This document shows positions 10,010-21,351 of a DNA stretch of 64,000 bases, piece by piece (the first letter of the stretch is position 1; every line of letters starts with the position of its first letter). The notes under the pieces are model-generated. The model had not been told where the DNA came from. It was given only the letters and a program-made list of their open reading frames with translations, and ran no database searches. A program made the translations under genes and the position numbers. This DNA comes from Hypericum androsaemum (Eukaryota > Streptophyta > Magnoliopsida > Malpighiales > Hypericaceae), in NCBI GenBank assembly GCA_963995505.1, contig OZ023187.1, positions 11,433,176-11,497,175 of the forward strand, written 5' to 3'.

Positions 10010-11239
10010 GGGAACATTATTCTCAAGTCCCTCGGGTTTGTTTAAATATATTCAAAAGTCCCTCTATTTGTAAAATACAAGCCGAAATCCCTCGTGCTTG
10101 ATTTTATTATACTTTCAGGTCCCTGGTGTACGTTAGTAGCTCTTTTTTTTATTTTTGTCAATGAAATAATCAAAATATCCTTTTAGAACAAAAAATAAAA
10201 AATGCTCACGTCATCTCTTCTTCTTCCACCTAAAAAATTTCTAATTCAAATTTCCAATACCATAGGGAGGTGATGAATTGTAATTTATCCCCAAACCGTT
10301 TCCAATTTCAAATTAATTAATCAACCATTTCATCTTCCTACTCGTAACCCCTCTTCATCTTCCCTTCTCATCATCTCTATCACCGCCATGGGACCGCCGC
10401 TTACCATCGGCAACTCGGCTGAGGTCACCAGCCTATTTCCAGAAGCCGCTCACCGCTGACATCTACTCGACACCGCCCATCAGTGCCAGCCACGTCCGAG
10501 GTCGTCGTTGGTGAGGCAGATGTAGGTGGTCCGGCCGTCGTCCTTGACGTCTCCTCTCAGTTGTGGACTGGCACTTGGATCTCGCCACCGCCGTCATAGA
10601 GAGGAGGAAGGATCTTCGAGTGCCCAGACAAGAGAGGAGATCGGCGAGGGAGTTTGTTTCTCCGACCTCATCGGGAGTTCAAACACCAATTATAGATACC
10701 CAAATCATAGACCAAGAACCCTAATTCTGATTTTCCCTTGGTTATGCCCACGACGACGAAGCCGCCATCGACGACGATGTCTGATCCCATTCTCATTTCT
10801 TAAAGCTCGTTGACGGCGTACCGAGTCCAGGCGACAGCGTCGACATAACCGCCTCGGTCAGGTCACCCATCGGCGGCGACGGCGACTATGATTATCTAGG
10901 TTTTTCCTTTTTTCTCTCATCTAGGTTTGGTTCGGTAGGCCAGGAGAGAGAGTGGGGAAGGAGTGATAGAAAGAGAGAGGAAAGGGGGTGGATTGAAAGA
11001 GAGAAGCAGTCAGACATCAGCTTGGACATCGGAGGTAGAAGAAGGATGACATAAGTTAATTTTTTTGTTTTTTTTCAAGGGGTGTTATCGTCATTTCAAT
11101 GACAAAGAGAAAAAAATTCATTGAGGGACCCGAAAGTATAATAAAATTAAATACAAGAGACGTCGGAGTGTATTTTGCAAACAAGAAAGACTTTTGAGTA
11201 TATTTAAGCAAACCCAAGGGACTTGAGAGTAATTTCCCC
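10010..11239. mobile_element. Pack-MULE-like element with perfect 9 bp TSD
   Basis: The direct repeat AATTCAATA lies exactly outside both ends (10001-10009 and 11240-11248). The TIRs are about 200 bp: GGGAACATTATTCTCAAGTC on the left and GGGGAAATTACTCTCAAGTC as the reverse complement of the right. They continue through the shared blocks AAATATA-CTCAAAAGTCC, GATTTTATTATACTTTC and CAATGAAATRA. A 9 bp TSD with long TIRs is the mark of Mutator-like elements. The interior (10380-10910) is GC-rich, unlike the AT-rich ends, as expected for captured gene sequence, but I could not identify its source. No transposase. Confidence 0.88.
10380..10910. other. GC-rich insert inside the MULE, source gene unknown
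   Basis: A block rich in CCG/GCC/CGACG triplets, clearly different from the flanking TIRs. Open frames exist on both strands (for example a 95-residue Arg/Ser-rich frame at 10526-10813) but none shows a family motif. Codon-like GC periodicity makes a captured exon fragment likely. I do not assign a function. Confidence 0.4.
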
Positions 11240-11249
11240 AATTCAATAA

Positions 11250-12240
11250 CTTTCAACCACCTCACTGAGGACTCTCTTAGACTTGACTGTTATAGCCAGA
11301 AATAGTGGGGAAGGACGGCATGAACATGGTTTTGGTCCATTGTATTCGTATTTCTTTTGGAATTTTTAATGATCCGAGATTTTTTTTTAAAATTTTTAAT
11401 AATCTCTTTCGGATCATATTCTAGGAAACTATTTTTCTAATGGTATTTTTTTATGTGAGGTTTAAATCCAAAATAATTTAAATCTTTACTACTTAGATTA
11501 ATTTCTATTAATTTTTATGATGGAAATTTGAGTGGGAACGAAACAGCTCCAAAAAGATCTTTGAACTATTTTTTCTTCGATGTCCGTACAGTGAATTTTT
11601 TACTTTATCATGTCAAATTTCAAGTTAGTACATTTTCCCTTTAATTGAAAAATGACTTTTCGTCATTAGATTTATGTAAGCCATCGAAAACCAATCATGT
11701 GCTAAACGAGTTAAACGTGCGTTACAAGGTTGACCCAAAACACAAAAAGAAAATGCACTATTAAATTTTTTTTAATAAATAGTATTATATTATAACTAGA
11801 TATTGATTATGTTGTCTATAGATGAGTTTCGACTTGGCATTTATCTTTATATACTAAAGTATTATGCACCAGTTCAAGTATTCAATTTCGGCTTTTCGAA
11901 AATAAATGTCATAGTTTTACTATCCCAAATTTTTGGGGAATATGTAAAATTGTTTTGAACTTTGTATGCAACAGAATGACGAAGCTGAAGCTGCATGCAT
12001 ATGGCACAACGATGAATCGGTAAAGAAAAAAATACATGCAAAGTCGGTAAGTGATTCTTTGTTATATCAGCATTAAGCATATAACATGTGGATATATAGA
12101 CACATAAGTACCGGAAGAAAACAGAATTTTTAACTTATTAGATAGTTTTAATATATACAAATTACTTAAAATATGACTAAAGGTTTTACTTTACCACAAT
12201 ACCACTTACCAGGTGGTATAAATAAATAGCTTCGAAACTA
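11250..12240. other. Intergenic region upstream of the FBD-like locus
   Basis: AT-rich with no supported coding frame or complete repeat. The last 100 bp lead into a promoter-like region. Confidence 0.45.
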
Positions 12241-12288
12241 TATATCAAAGACAGGAATCCCCACTGCGTTCTTCACAACCTTCCACTG

Positions 12289-12297
12289 CTATAAAAA
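12289..12297 (+). promoter_or_regulatory. TATA-like box upstream of FBD-like gene
   Basis: CTATAAAAA lies about 45-50 bp before the ATG at 12341, which is a reasonable position for a plant core promoter with a short 5' UTR. Confidence 0.5.
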
Positions 12298-12340
12298 CGA
12301 GCCACGACCCAAATCCCTCACTACACGAGCGATCAGAGAG

Positions 12341-13602
12341 ATGTCGAGTTTGGAGTTCGACGAGGAGACGTTCATCGAGCCCGATCAGTCAGAGGAAACT
12401 CAACAGTTACAGAGGAAGTTGTTCGTGGACTCTATCCTCAAGTCACTCGCACAACACTCGCAGGAAATCCAACTGCTTAAACAACTGTTTCAAGAATCAA
12501 TAGAATTGTGTCAATCTTTTCTGTTTCCTGAACTTGTCCAGGCTCACATCCTTGCAGTTTCTGAGAACCCTTTCCCTTGGCTATACCTTCAAAACCTCGG
12601 ACCAACTCAGGTCACTGGTGGGTTCTTGTCCTATCTTGGACACCCTGATGCTTGAACGGTGTTGGGGAATGGGGTCGTTGAGCATCATGGTACCCGACTC
12701 GAAAGATTCGAATCTGAAGAACTCTGTGATGGACAGCTGCCTCAACAAGGATGTTTTAGAGCTTGAAGGACACACCTTGAGCTACTTTGAGTACTCCGGA
12801 CAGGTGGTCGAGTTCCAAATGGGGATCCAGAGTGAACTCGTCGAGCTTCGCCTCGATTTCTTTTCGTGAGATCGTCATTGGATCTCTGTGTCCTTATAGG
12901 GGACTTGGACACTGTTAGGTTCTTGACCGTTTGCAGCGTTTTTCTGCAGGTTAGTAATTAATGCGAGATTAATCTAGTTGTTATTAAATGTGATTTCGTG
13001 ACGTGTACTTTTGATTGATTCGAAACAGATTATCTCAGCGGCATACTTGCGTCCGGACACTGAGTTTGACTTCGATACGAACGTCGAGCATCTGACCATG
13101 AACACAGCATTGCACGTCAACGAGTTTATCAGCATCAAGTTCATGCTCGCAGCTTGCCCAAAGATGAACACTCTGACCTTGTGCATCGTCCCCGGAAAGA
13201 TCATCGATGTAAGTAAGCGTTGAGCCGACGCAATTTCAATCCTCGGTCGACAATCCACTCGACCCTTTTTCTTAATTCTTCCATTTGATGCAGGATTACG
13301 AGGCTCCATTCATAATCGACCCCGCGAATTTCTGGTCCGAGACCCCAGAATCGGAGACTTGTTTAATGCCAAGTCTACGGGTGTTCAATGTTCGTGGATT
13401 TCAAGGGTTACCCAATCAGATGAGCTTGATCCGTTATATCATTCGGTGGGGTCGTTGCTTGAGGAGTGTGAATGTGTGTCTCGCAACGATGCAAGAGAAT
13501 AGTTACAATTACAGGGTGTTTTTAAGCCAAGCCAGTCTTCTGATGCAGTCTTCCAAGGCTAACCCGGATTTGGAGATATCGGTGGTTAAAAAGATACTAT
13601 GA
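12341..13602 (+). pseudogene. FBD/LRR-type F-box-family relative, probably degraded
   Basis: The locus resembles the LRR and FBD half of plant F-box/FBD proteins, which act as substrate adaptors in SCF ubiquitin ligases. The 12341 frame (104 codons) has an acidic N-terminus but no F-box. At about 12530 the homology moves to the +1 frame (12534-12869), which reads Leu-Arg-Thr-Leu-Ser-Leu-Gly and then Leu-Val-Gly-Ser-Cys-Pro-Ile-Leu-Asp-Thr-Leu-Met-Leu-Glu-Arg-Cys, a classic LRR signature. Further exon-like blocks follow. One at about 12900-12949 ends CAG|GTTAGT, one at 13029-13209 includes Met-Leu-Ala-Ala-Cys-Pro-Lys-Met, and one at 13294-13602 ends in an FBD-like Leu-Glu-Ile-Ser-Val-Val-Lys-Lys-Ile-Leu. 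A frameshift, a missing F-box and a stop at 12867-12869 suggest a pseudogene. Unannotated splicing could rescue part of it. Confidence 0.55.
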
Positions 13603-13649
13603 AAAAATCAGCATTGTTGGTGAATCGGATGTAAGTTTTGACGTTTTCT

Positions 13650-15900
13650 AGTTTGGAAACTACAAGTCTTTCTTAGCATTAGCAAAACTATAATCGAAAG
13701 AGTTACAAAACTATTGTGTTCGGATTCGCGGTGTAAAGTCATGGAACCAACAACATAGGAGTAAAAGAATATGTTGTACTCTGCTTAGTTGCTTTAACAG
13801 TGTTTTGGGTACAACCTTGTACCGCACGTTTAACTTGTTTAGCACAAGATTGGTTTTCGATGTCTTACTAGATCTAATGACGATAATCTATTAAACGAGA
13901 GTTGGTTTCGGTTGTAAGGAAATTGTATTTATTTAAAGAGATTTTGTGTTCACTCGTAAAGTTATAAATTTTATTAAGCTCGGCTCTAAATATATTGACG
14001 AAGGTATAAGTGACTCACCCCAACTAACAAACCAAGCACTACCTCCGAGCTTGTGCTCTAAAAACAAGAACCGTTATAAAGTTGTTGCAAAAGTTTCATG
14101 GTGTATGATTATATACAACTCGAGATCGATGAATGTCTAAAAATCGCTATATATAATTCATCATGAATACCGTATTGTACACTAACGAATGTTAAGTTTT
14201 ATGTTGAGTTTTTTTTCCTCGCTGCCCACGGATGAAGACCCTCACCGTACGCCTCGTTCGCAAAGATATTTAAATCAAGTACCCCTATAGTTAAGCATGT
14301 TTGTAATAGAATTATATTAAAATAAGGGGATGTATGAATTTTAGGGAAAAAATGAACATAAAATTTGTATCTAAACCATTTTTTTTAATAGGTCAATAAA
14401 TAACTTGGCGTTCTATTATAGTCGCATCCCTAAGTTGTATATCCATGGTTTAGAATTTAGAATTAGGGATAACAGAAATAAATTAACGCATAGTGAATCA
14501 AACTAAGACATATTGAATAGTGGATCGGACCATATTCTTATCCTGTAAGTCTAAGATACGATTACTTCAAGCTTACATTAGCTAGGCATGGTGAGTCAAA
14601 CTAAGGCATATTGGATAGTGGAACCTAACTCCGCCAAGCACCCAAAACATAAATGAGCAATAGAAAAGCTAGCTGCTCCAGAAGGGCTCCTATTTCCCAA
14701 GCATAACTGGGCGCCCCGTAGTAAAGAAACGTCCTGAACGAGGCGATCTTGGTACCCAACTTGCAAGTTCAGGACGTTTGAGTATGCGATCTTCGTGACG
14801 GGTTGAGATGAATCCAAAATAGATTATCCCCCGCTGGAAAAAGCCTATGCGCACAAATTCAGACCTACCATGAACTCCGCAAGGTCATTAATTAATTCGA
14901 TATCACAAGCGACAGACTAGCTTGCTTGAGGGAAGGGGCACAGAGAGTGGAGGGCATGTTGACATTATGGGAAATGTTGCAATGATAGAAGATGTAATGA
15001 GGGTGGCTGCTGACCCCTTCGGGCCTATGATCGGAGGTGATCGGATACATTCGGAGTTGATTTAAATGGCGGAGCAAATAAACCTCCGGCTATGATCATA
15101 TCCAACATTAAATCGAGGTAGAGTTGCAGCTTTAAGGTGTGTCAATAGTTAGTTAACTTGGTTCCCAACAGGCTTAGTAATTCATTTAGCCTTTTATTTG
15201 GAATTACGTAATGAGTGTTTTCTTCCACCTTTTTCACTTTTGGGTTGCATAATCAAGTGTTTTAATTATTAGACAACTTGTTCATTGTCTTTCCTAGAAA
15301 ATCATGTTGCTGCTGAATTTTTGATGTACATTGATTAAAAGAGCAATCATAACTTCCCACTATCTACATTTTGGTATACTATCTGATATACAAAGGTGGC
15401 AAAGTTTCACGTAAAATTTTCCATATTTAATGCTGTTACGTTTCAATATTTCAAGATCTGGTTAAATTTTAAACATTAGCACCTTGAAGAATAACATTCT
15501 CATCAATCTAAAATTTCTCTTTTTCTGCACTACAATCTAAAACATCTTTTTTGGTCCAAAACTTGACATCTAAAGTTTAGAGGTCCATTTTCCGTTATCC
15601 GAGGAAAAGATAGAAGCCCGTAAAAAATACTGACCGGTGCACTAATCAATGGATATGAGTTGGGTATGACCCACAAGGACAATAAGTTTACGAAAGAGTC
15701 CAAAGTTGAATTCGAATTTGAGTGTGATTTAATCATAAAGATAACAAATTATAAAATAGTTTGATGTCAAGAACTTTAGTTAAATCTAGCCATAGAATTT
15801 TACTTAATTTTAATTAATGTTTTAAAAATTATCTGAAAAATGACCCGCTCTGTGTTTAGGATAGTGATTTGACCAATACCCCTAAGTATTGAAAAATGAC
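13650..15900. other. Intergenic region, nothing firm
   Basis: Short open frames on both strands (for example at 14596-14817) have no recognisable motif. I see no paired TIRs or LTRs here. Confidence 0.45.
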
Positions 15901-15913
15901 CCGCTAAGTTTTT

Positions 15914-16276
15914 GGTAAAAGTTCATTTTAGTACATGTAATTTCAAAATATTCAATGAAGTAACATAATTTTCTCAAATAGATACTCTATTTTTTGAATA
16001 TATTTTAAGACAAAATACCTCTAAGTATAATTAAATTAAAATTTTAAAAATAAATCAGAGAAAATATAAAAATATTACACGAGCGGGAAATGATTTTTTC
16101 GTATATTTTTCTGACTGATTTTGATGAATAATTTAAAAACAAAAAATTCTTCTAATTATACTTGGGGTTGTTTTTGTCCAAAAACTTTACTGAAATAGTG
16201 GAGTGTCAAACTGAGAAACATCTGTTACTTTTCGAATATTTTGAAATCACAGAATATTAAAATAAACTTTTACCCA
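15914..16276. mobile_element. MITE-like inverted-repeat element
   Basis: The left arm GGTAAAAGTTCATTTTAGTA... and the reverse complement of the right arm GGTAAAAGTTTATTTTAATAT... pair over roughly 130 bp. This includes TTTCAAAATATTC near the ends and AAGTATAATTA near the centre. The AAAGT-CA-TTTAGTA opening resembles the outer TIR of the MULEs at 2931 and 36121, so it may be a short MULE derivative. No clear TSD and no coding capacity. Confidence 0.6.
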
Positions 16277-17445
16277 AATATATACTTTTGACATATTACT
16301 AGCGAGAGATGTCTGAATAACAAATAATTAAAGAAACAGTTTAATCGCTTTCGAAATAATAAGGTATATGTCGTATATACCGGAACCCAAAAACAATCGG
16401 CCTAAAATCTTTTTTAAACAGTTTTCCTTGTAATATAGTTTTGTATTTCTTTACCAACGCAGCAGATTCGACTTCATTTTTGAATAATCATTTGGTCAAT
16501 TCTCATCTTTCGAGGAAATGAAAAATTTTATTAGGAGAAGAATAAAGCCTAATATCTTATAAATCCCCGAAGTTTAGGCCAATTCCAAAATTTGAATTAA
16601 AAAAAATAGTTTTGTATTTGTTTGGGGGAAAATAATAAAGAATAGGGCAAATTGCCTTCAGCCCCTTGGAATTTGCTTAAATTATAGTTTCAGCTCCTCT
16701 TGTTTTGAAATTGAAAATTTGTCCCCCTAGTTTACTTTTATTGAACTCTAAGGCCCCTGTTGTCGGAATCGTAAAAACATTCGGCGAAAAGCACCTGAAA
16801 TGACCTATTTGCCCTTTAGTTAAAAAATAAAAGTTTTTCCTCTCTCCTCGCTCCCCTCTTCTCCCCTCTCTCCTCCCTCCCCTCTCTCCTCCCATCTTCA
16901 ACCCCATCTCCATCTTCAACCTCCTCATCCTCAAGAAAAATAATCAAACACCTAAAATCATCTAACTAAATACCCAAAAACATCCAATTATTTAAGCACC
17001 CATGAACATCCGATTAAACACCCAACCAATATTTAATTAATTAGAAATTCTATTTAAACCTAATTATTTTAAATCGGTCATCCCATTTTAAATCTTTCCT
17101 GTCAGTATCGTTCCTTCTTTGTCAGAGCTGAACAAGATCTCATGGGTGTTTGATTATTTTTCTTAGCGATGGAGGATGTTGAAGAGGAAGATGGGGTTGA
17201 AGATGAGAGGGGAGATAGGAGAGGAGAGAGAAGAGGGGAGGAAGGAGAGAGGGAAGAAATTTTTATTTTTTTAATTATTTTTTAACTAAGGAGCAAATGG
17301 ATCATTTCAGGTGCCTCTCGCTGGAAAATTTTTATGATTCCGACAATAGGAGCCTTAGAGTTCAATAAAAGCAAACTAGGGGGGCTAAATATTTGATTTC
17401 GAAACAGGAGGGGCTGGAATAATAATTTAAACAAATCCAGGGGGC

Positions 17446-18349
17446 TTAGGGATGGCAATTAGACCCTTATCCTGAGGGTCTACCCTGATCCAGACCCGAA
17501 GGATCCAAAACCCGTTGACTTTGACCGGGTCTAGACCCTGATCCTGCCCGGATCCTGATATTTTAAAAGGATAAGGGCATGGGTATGGATCTATAGGATC
17601 CTGCCCTGATCCTACTCGAATTTTTTAAATTAATTTTAAAATAATATACATGTATATTAATTATTAGACATAATATAAATTCTCAATTTTGTTGGTAGGT
17701 AAATATTTTTTATTAAAACAAAAGTTCAAAACAGAGGAAGCGCGAAAAGAAAGACAAGATAAAGAGGCCTGGTATTTACATCAGTTACAACCCCACCCCG
17801 ACCAAAAGGTTCCCTCAACCTCAAGATGTAAAGAAGAGGGACCTATAAATTCTTGTAGGCAATCAAGAAAGTGAGCAGCGATTGATTGTGAATGATCAAG
17901 GCATCCGTCCAAAAGATCAACTCTTGGACATGAAAGAGCACAAAATACAGGAAAAGCTCATTATCGTACCTCGCCTCATTGAAGATAATACCATTACGAA
18001 GCAGCCACATGCCCCAAGTAATAGCAGCAAAAATTACAAACCAAATTCTCAATTTTAACTTACCAAACTTTAACTTTTTTTTTTGATTTGTTTGTATTGA
18101 TATTTTTAATGAATGAAAATGTCTCATTGCTATTTGAAAACTATCAAAAGATAATTTAATTTTTAAAAATTAAATATATTAAAAAAAATACGGACCGCGG
18201 GTCGCCCTAATCCTGCCCGATTTTTTAGGACTCAGATCCTGCCCGAATCCTTATTTTTAAAGAGGATAAGGGTAAGGATCTGGATCCACCATTTAAAAAG
18301 AAGGTAAAAATCTGGGTCCTATAAATCCTACCCAGATCCTGCCCATTGC
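17446..18349. mobile_element. hAT-type non-autonomous element nested in a MULE arm
   Basis: The perfect 8 bp direct repeat CAGGGGGC (17438-17445 and 18350-18357) flanks a segment starting TTAGGGATGGCAATTAGACC and ending CCTGCCCATTGC. 'GGGATGGCAA' is a typical hAT terminus. Both subterminal regions are packed with GATCCTGCCC / GGGCAGGATC motifs, plausible transposase binding sites. The insertion splits the right TIR of the surrounding MULE. Its core carries a LINE 3' fragment. Confidence 0.82.
17680..18065 (-). mobile_element. LINE 3'-end fragment inside the hAT element
   Basis: The minus strand reads Trp-Phe-Val-Ile-Phe-Ala-Ala-Ile-Thr-Trp-Gly-Met-Trp, then Leu-Leu-Arg-Asn-Gly-Ile-Ile-Phe-Asn, the conserved end of the LINE zf-RVT region. 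It is followed on the minus strand by a TTTTAATAAAAAATATT tail near 17700. It is the innermost layer of a three-level nest. Confidence 0.7.
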
Positions 18350-18502
18350 CAGGGGGCCGAGGGCAATTTGCCCTAAAGAAGATCTCAAGTGGCTTCAAAC
18401 ACAAACGACTGGTCCCTCGGGTACTGGAGTATGGTGGCAGCAAAATTAAATTAAATTAAAACCCCGCCCCCTCTCCATAGCGGACGGTGGAGGGAGGGCA
18501 AA

Positions 18503-19457
18503 ATGGATTATAGTATGGCGGCGCTGAAGCTGGTGTGCGCGCAACTAAAAGGCGCCACGGCCGAGGAGGAGAGTGACGGAGATGCCCTCTCCTTCCACGG
18601 CATCCTCTTCCAACGCGCCTGGCTCCAGGTAGGTTTTTAGGTTTTTTGTTTTCCTTTTCCCCCTTGTGTTTGTTCTTTCTTTCTTTCTTTCTTATTTGTA
18701 TGATTCGTGGAAAGGGCGTCCTTGTCTCCTCCGACGAAGACGATGGGGGATTCCTCCTGGACGACGGGACGGGCCTCATCAACCTCAGCGAGTTCCCTCT
18801 CCGCCAATGGCATGTTGGTAATTATTAATTCCCATACTCTCTGTTGAGTTAGTTCCATTAGAGAGCCAGTTTGCCTATCTTCTCCTCTCTTCTCTTCTCT
18901 TCTCTTCTCATGTGGTTGTTTTTTGTATGTAGGGATGTATGTGATGGTGGTTGGAGGGTACACTCTTCGTGCCGGAATGCCTCCCATCATCAAGGTAAGG
19001 TGTGTCTTTGCAACCATGTCCTGTTTCCTTCCCATTGTTCGATTTTACAAGTTGATTGATCTCGAGCATCTACCGTCGATGCTTTTGATTTTGATTTCGA
19101 CTTCCGATGGAATTACAAGTCTTGTGAATCGTTGTTATACCAAAGAGGGGTTAATTTTTGGCTAGATTAATAAACTGATAACGAGGAACCTCCAATGTTC
19201 CTCTGGTTTCACTACAACTTCCCCCCTTCAAATTCTGTTTTTCAGTCCTCTGGTCTCCTGTCTCTTTATCAATCAATGCATTGTCATGTTTAGATTATCT
19301 TCTTCTGATTCGTTTTTTTTTCGTTCGATGCTAGTAGGTTCATAAGATGGTCGATCTTTCAGCCTTTCCAGATAGAGAAGCCATGTGGTATCTTGAGGTT
19401 ATGGAAGCTTATAAGCTATTTTACCAGCCTGTAATTGAAGAAGAAGACTTCATCTGA
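18503..19457 (+). CDS. RMI2: RecQ-mediated genome instability protein 2 (RMI2)
   Basis: RMI2 is the small OB-fold subunit of the BLM/RecQ-TOP3-RMI1 dissolvasome, which resolves recombination intermediates in the nucleus and limits crossovers. Four exons give 136 aa: 18503-18628, 18715-18817, 18933-18994 and 19338-19457. All introns are GT-AG and the reading frame is continuous. The start ATG opens with Met-Asp-Tyr-Ser-Met-Ala-Ala-Leu-Lys-Leu, as in plant RMI2. Diagnostic segments are Gly-Ile-Leu-Phe-Gln-Arg-Ala-Trp-Leu-Gln (end of exon 1), Leu-Asp-Asp-Gly-Thr-Gly (exon 2), Met-Tyr-Val-Met-Val-Val-Gly-Gly-Tyr (exon 3) and Ala-Met-Trp-Tyr-Leu-Glu-Val-Met-Glu-Ala-Tyr-Lys-Leu (exon 4). The length is usual for plants and no lesion is visible. 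It sits only 130 bp downstream of a MULE TSD, so its promoter is partly transposon-derived or very short. Confidence 0.93.
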
Positions 19458-20231
19458 TCACTCCAGGCCGGTCTCGTACTAGGGAACTGGATGGATCCCT
19501 AGCAAGCAATTGTTCTTCTTCTTTTTTTCTGAGAATAGCAAATGCCAGTTTCGTGTCCTCTAGATTTAGCAAAACTTCTTTCAACAACTAGGACGTCAAC
19601 TTAATACCTCTAATCCTAATATCAATTTGGTCATACTGACATCTGTTGGTGCATTATTTGGTTGCTTGTTACAAGTTGGTTCTCCATCTCAAGGGGCATC
19701 TTTTTTAACCTTGGACCCTGCAATGCAGAAGCTCCAAATTCTGATATGTGCTGTCGATGATTTCAAGTTCAGCAAATGGAGATAAAACAGGATACAACTG
19801 CAATTCCAGCTCGTAATAGGACGGAAGAGCTCCCAGAAGCAGCGGATAGCGCATAGACCACGTAAAGCAACCCAGAGTTCTGCAACCAGTATTCTTATTT
19901 GCTATCATATGATCGTCTTGTTGTGCGTTAAATGTGAAAGGCGGCTTGGTCGAGGAGAAGAACAAACATGATCAAAGAGATGGAATCAGTACAACCATTA
20001 GCTATAGCAGTAGTCAGTCATATGCTCTGTCGAAAAAGTAAGCCTCTGGCTATTATGCAGAACAGCAGCTATAACCAAATGATCAAATATGTAAACCAAC
20101 TGAGAGAAATGGATTAAATGGTGTCTTCAAAACAAAGTATCACGTCAGTTGTACACTTACTGGCCCGACTTACCCCCCAAAAAAAATTTCAATCTCAAAG
20201 CATTTTGCAACCCATAGTTTACGATTCGAAC
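19458..20231. other. RMI2 3' region and intergenic
   Basis: The stretch probably contains the RMI2 3' UTR. A minus-strand frame at 19705-19965 has no recognisable motif. No element boundaries are visible before the solo LTR. Confidence 0.5.
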
Positions 20232-20236
20232 AAGTT

Positions 20237-20479
20237 TGTAACAACCCGCTAGGGTTTCGAAGAATTAGAATCAAGAAAAAGGGGGAAAAGAGATTAGAAA
20301 AGATAGAGGAGGAAAGATAGGAGAAGAAAGGAACGTCTTTGTCCTTAGAGAAGATATAATGATTTTACAAATGGCTGGAATCCCCTTACCCTCCTCTTCC
20401 TACTACTTATACTCTGGCCTATTACAATATAGTCACTACAATTATCAATTACTACCAATTAAGTACAGGATGTGTTACA
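20237..20479 (-). mobile_element. Solo LTR with 5 bp TSD
   Basis: The segment starts TGTAACAACC and ends GTGTTACA. It is flanked by AAGTT on both sides (20232-20236 and 20480-20484). TG..CA ends with a perfect 5 bp TSD define a solo LTR. TATA-like and pyrimidine-rich promoter features lie on the minus strand (TATAAGTAGTAGG near 20412-20400 read in reverse), so the LTR is inserted in minus orientation. No internal retroelement sequence remains, consistent with LTR-LTR recombination. Confidence 0.8.
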
Positions 20480-20489
20480 AAGTTACACT

Positions 20490-21343
20490 TGCAGTGAATA
20501 AATGACTGATTAACAATGGAGGACATCCAAAAAACGCGAGCAGAAGTTGTGAATTCTGCTGCTCTGAGATAATTGACCATCCACAAATCCAAGTCTCAAT
20601 TGACTATCCAGCCATATTACTGACGGGTATCATAGAACCCGAGGATAATCGAATCGTTGGCTTGGCAAAAGGGCGTATAATTATCGGAACCAACAGCCAA
20701 GTGTTATGGTTAACCAAGTAATTATCGGACATGACAAGATTCAACTCCATCACAACTCAGTAACCCGGAACTTCAGGTTTAACCATATGACCTTGTTTAA
20801 AAAGTTCATTCTTTCTATCGTCGTCGGGCCACGTGTCCCATCGGAGTCCATGCAAACTGGGACGTCGCATAATGTTTGGCAATGATATTACTTTTCTTTA
20901 AATGAAACGAAATTAAAAAAAAATGAGTCTGGCGGACAGTTTTTTTTATTTTTGTTGAAAGGATATAGCGAACTATTCATGGTTAGCAGTTTTTTCTTAA
21001 TGTCTAATATTCGGAATCAAAGTTAATTATTACACATTTGTAAACCTTGAGGCTTGAACAAGTGAATCCAAATTAATTTTCACTTATTGGTCGTTTGTAG
21101 CGGTTTGTCTGTCACAAATTGAAATTTAAGAAAGAAAGGATCGGGCAATGAATTGGAATGGAAAAGAGAAACATTTCTTAAGATTTCACCATTCCATTTT
21201 ATACTTCTTAAATTTCATTAAATTATTTACTAAGTATAAATTTAAGTATATTGCCTTTTGTGACTTCATTAAATTTTCTCAGAAACATGAAAATTTTATT
21301 GTAGTCTCACTTATGTTTAACAGTAAGAATTTCACAATTTTTA
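20490..21343. other. Intergenic, no recognisable gene
   Basis: AT-rich, with no supported feature before the hAT-like element. Confidence 0.45.
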
Positions 21344-21351
21344 AGATGACA

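Larger units (their letters stand above)
16645..18373. mobile_element. Mutator-like element interrupted by a hAT insertion
   Basis: The outer ends GGGCAAATTGCC (left) and GGCAATTTGCCC (right) form a long TIR, clearest when the inner 17446-18349 insertion is set aside. The flanks TAAAGAATA (16636-16644) and TAAAGAAGA (18374-18382) are a 9 bp TSD with one mismatch. The arms share blocks such as TTACTTTTATTGAACTCTAAG / TTAGAGTTCAATAAAAGCAAA. The centre has a purine/pyrimidine-rich section (CTCCTC at 16838-16925, GAGGAG at 17165-17260) that is itself part of the inverted repeat. No transposase. Confidence 0.82.
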
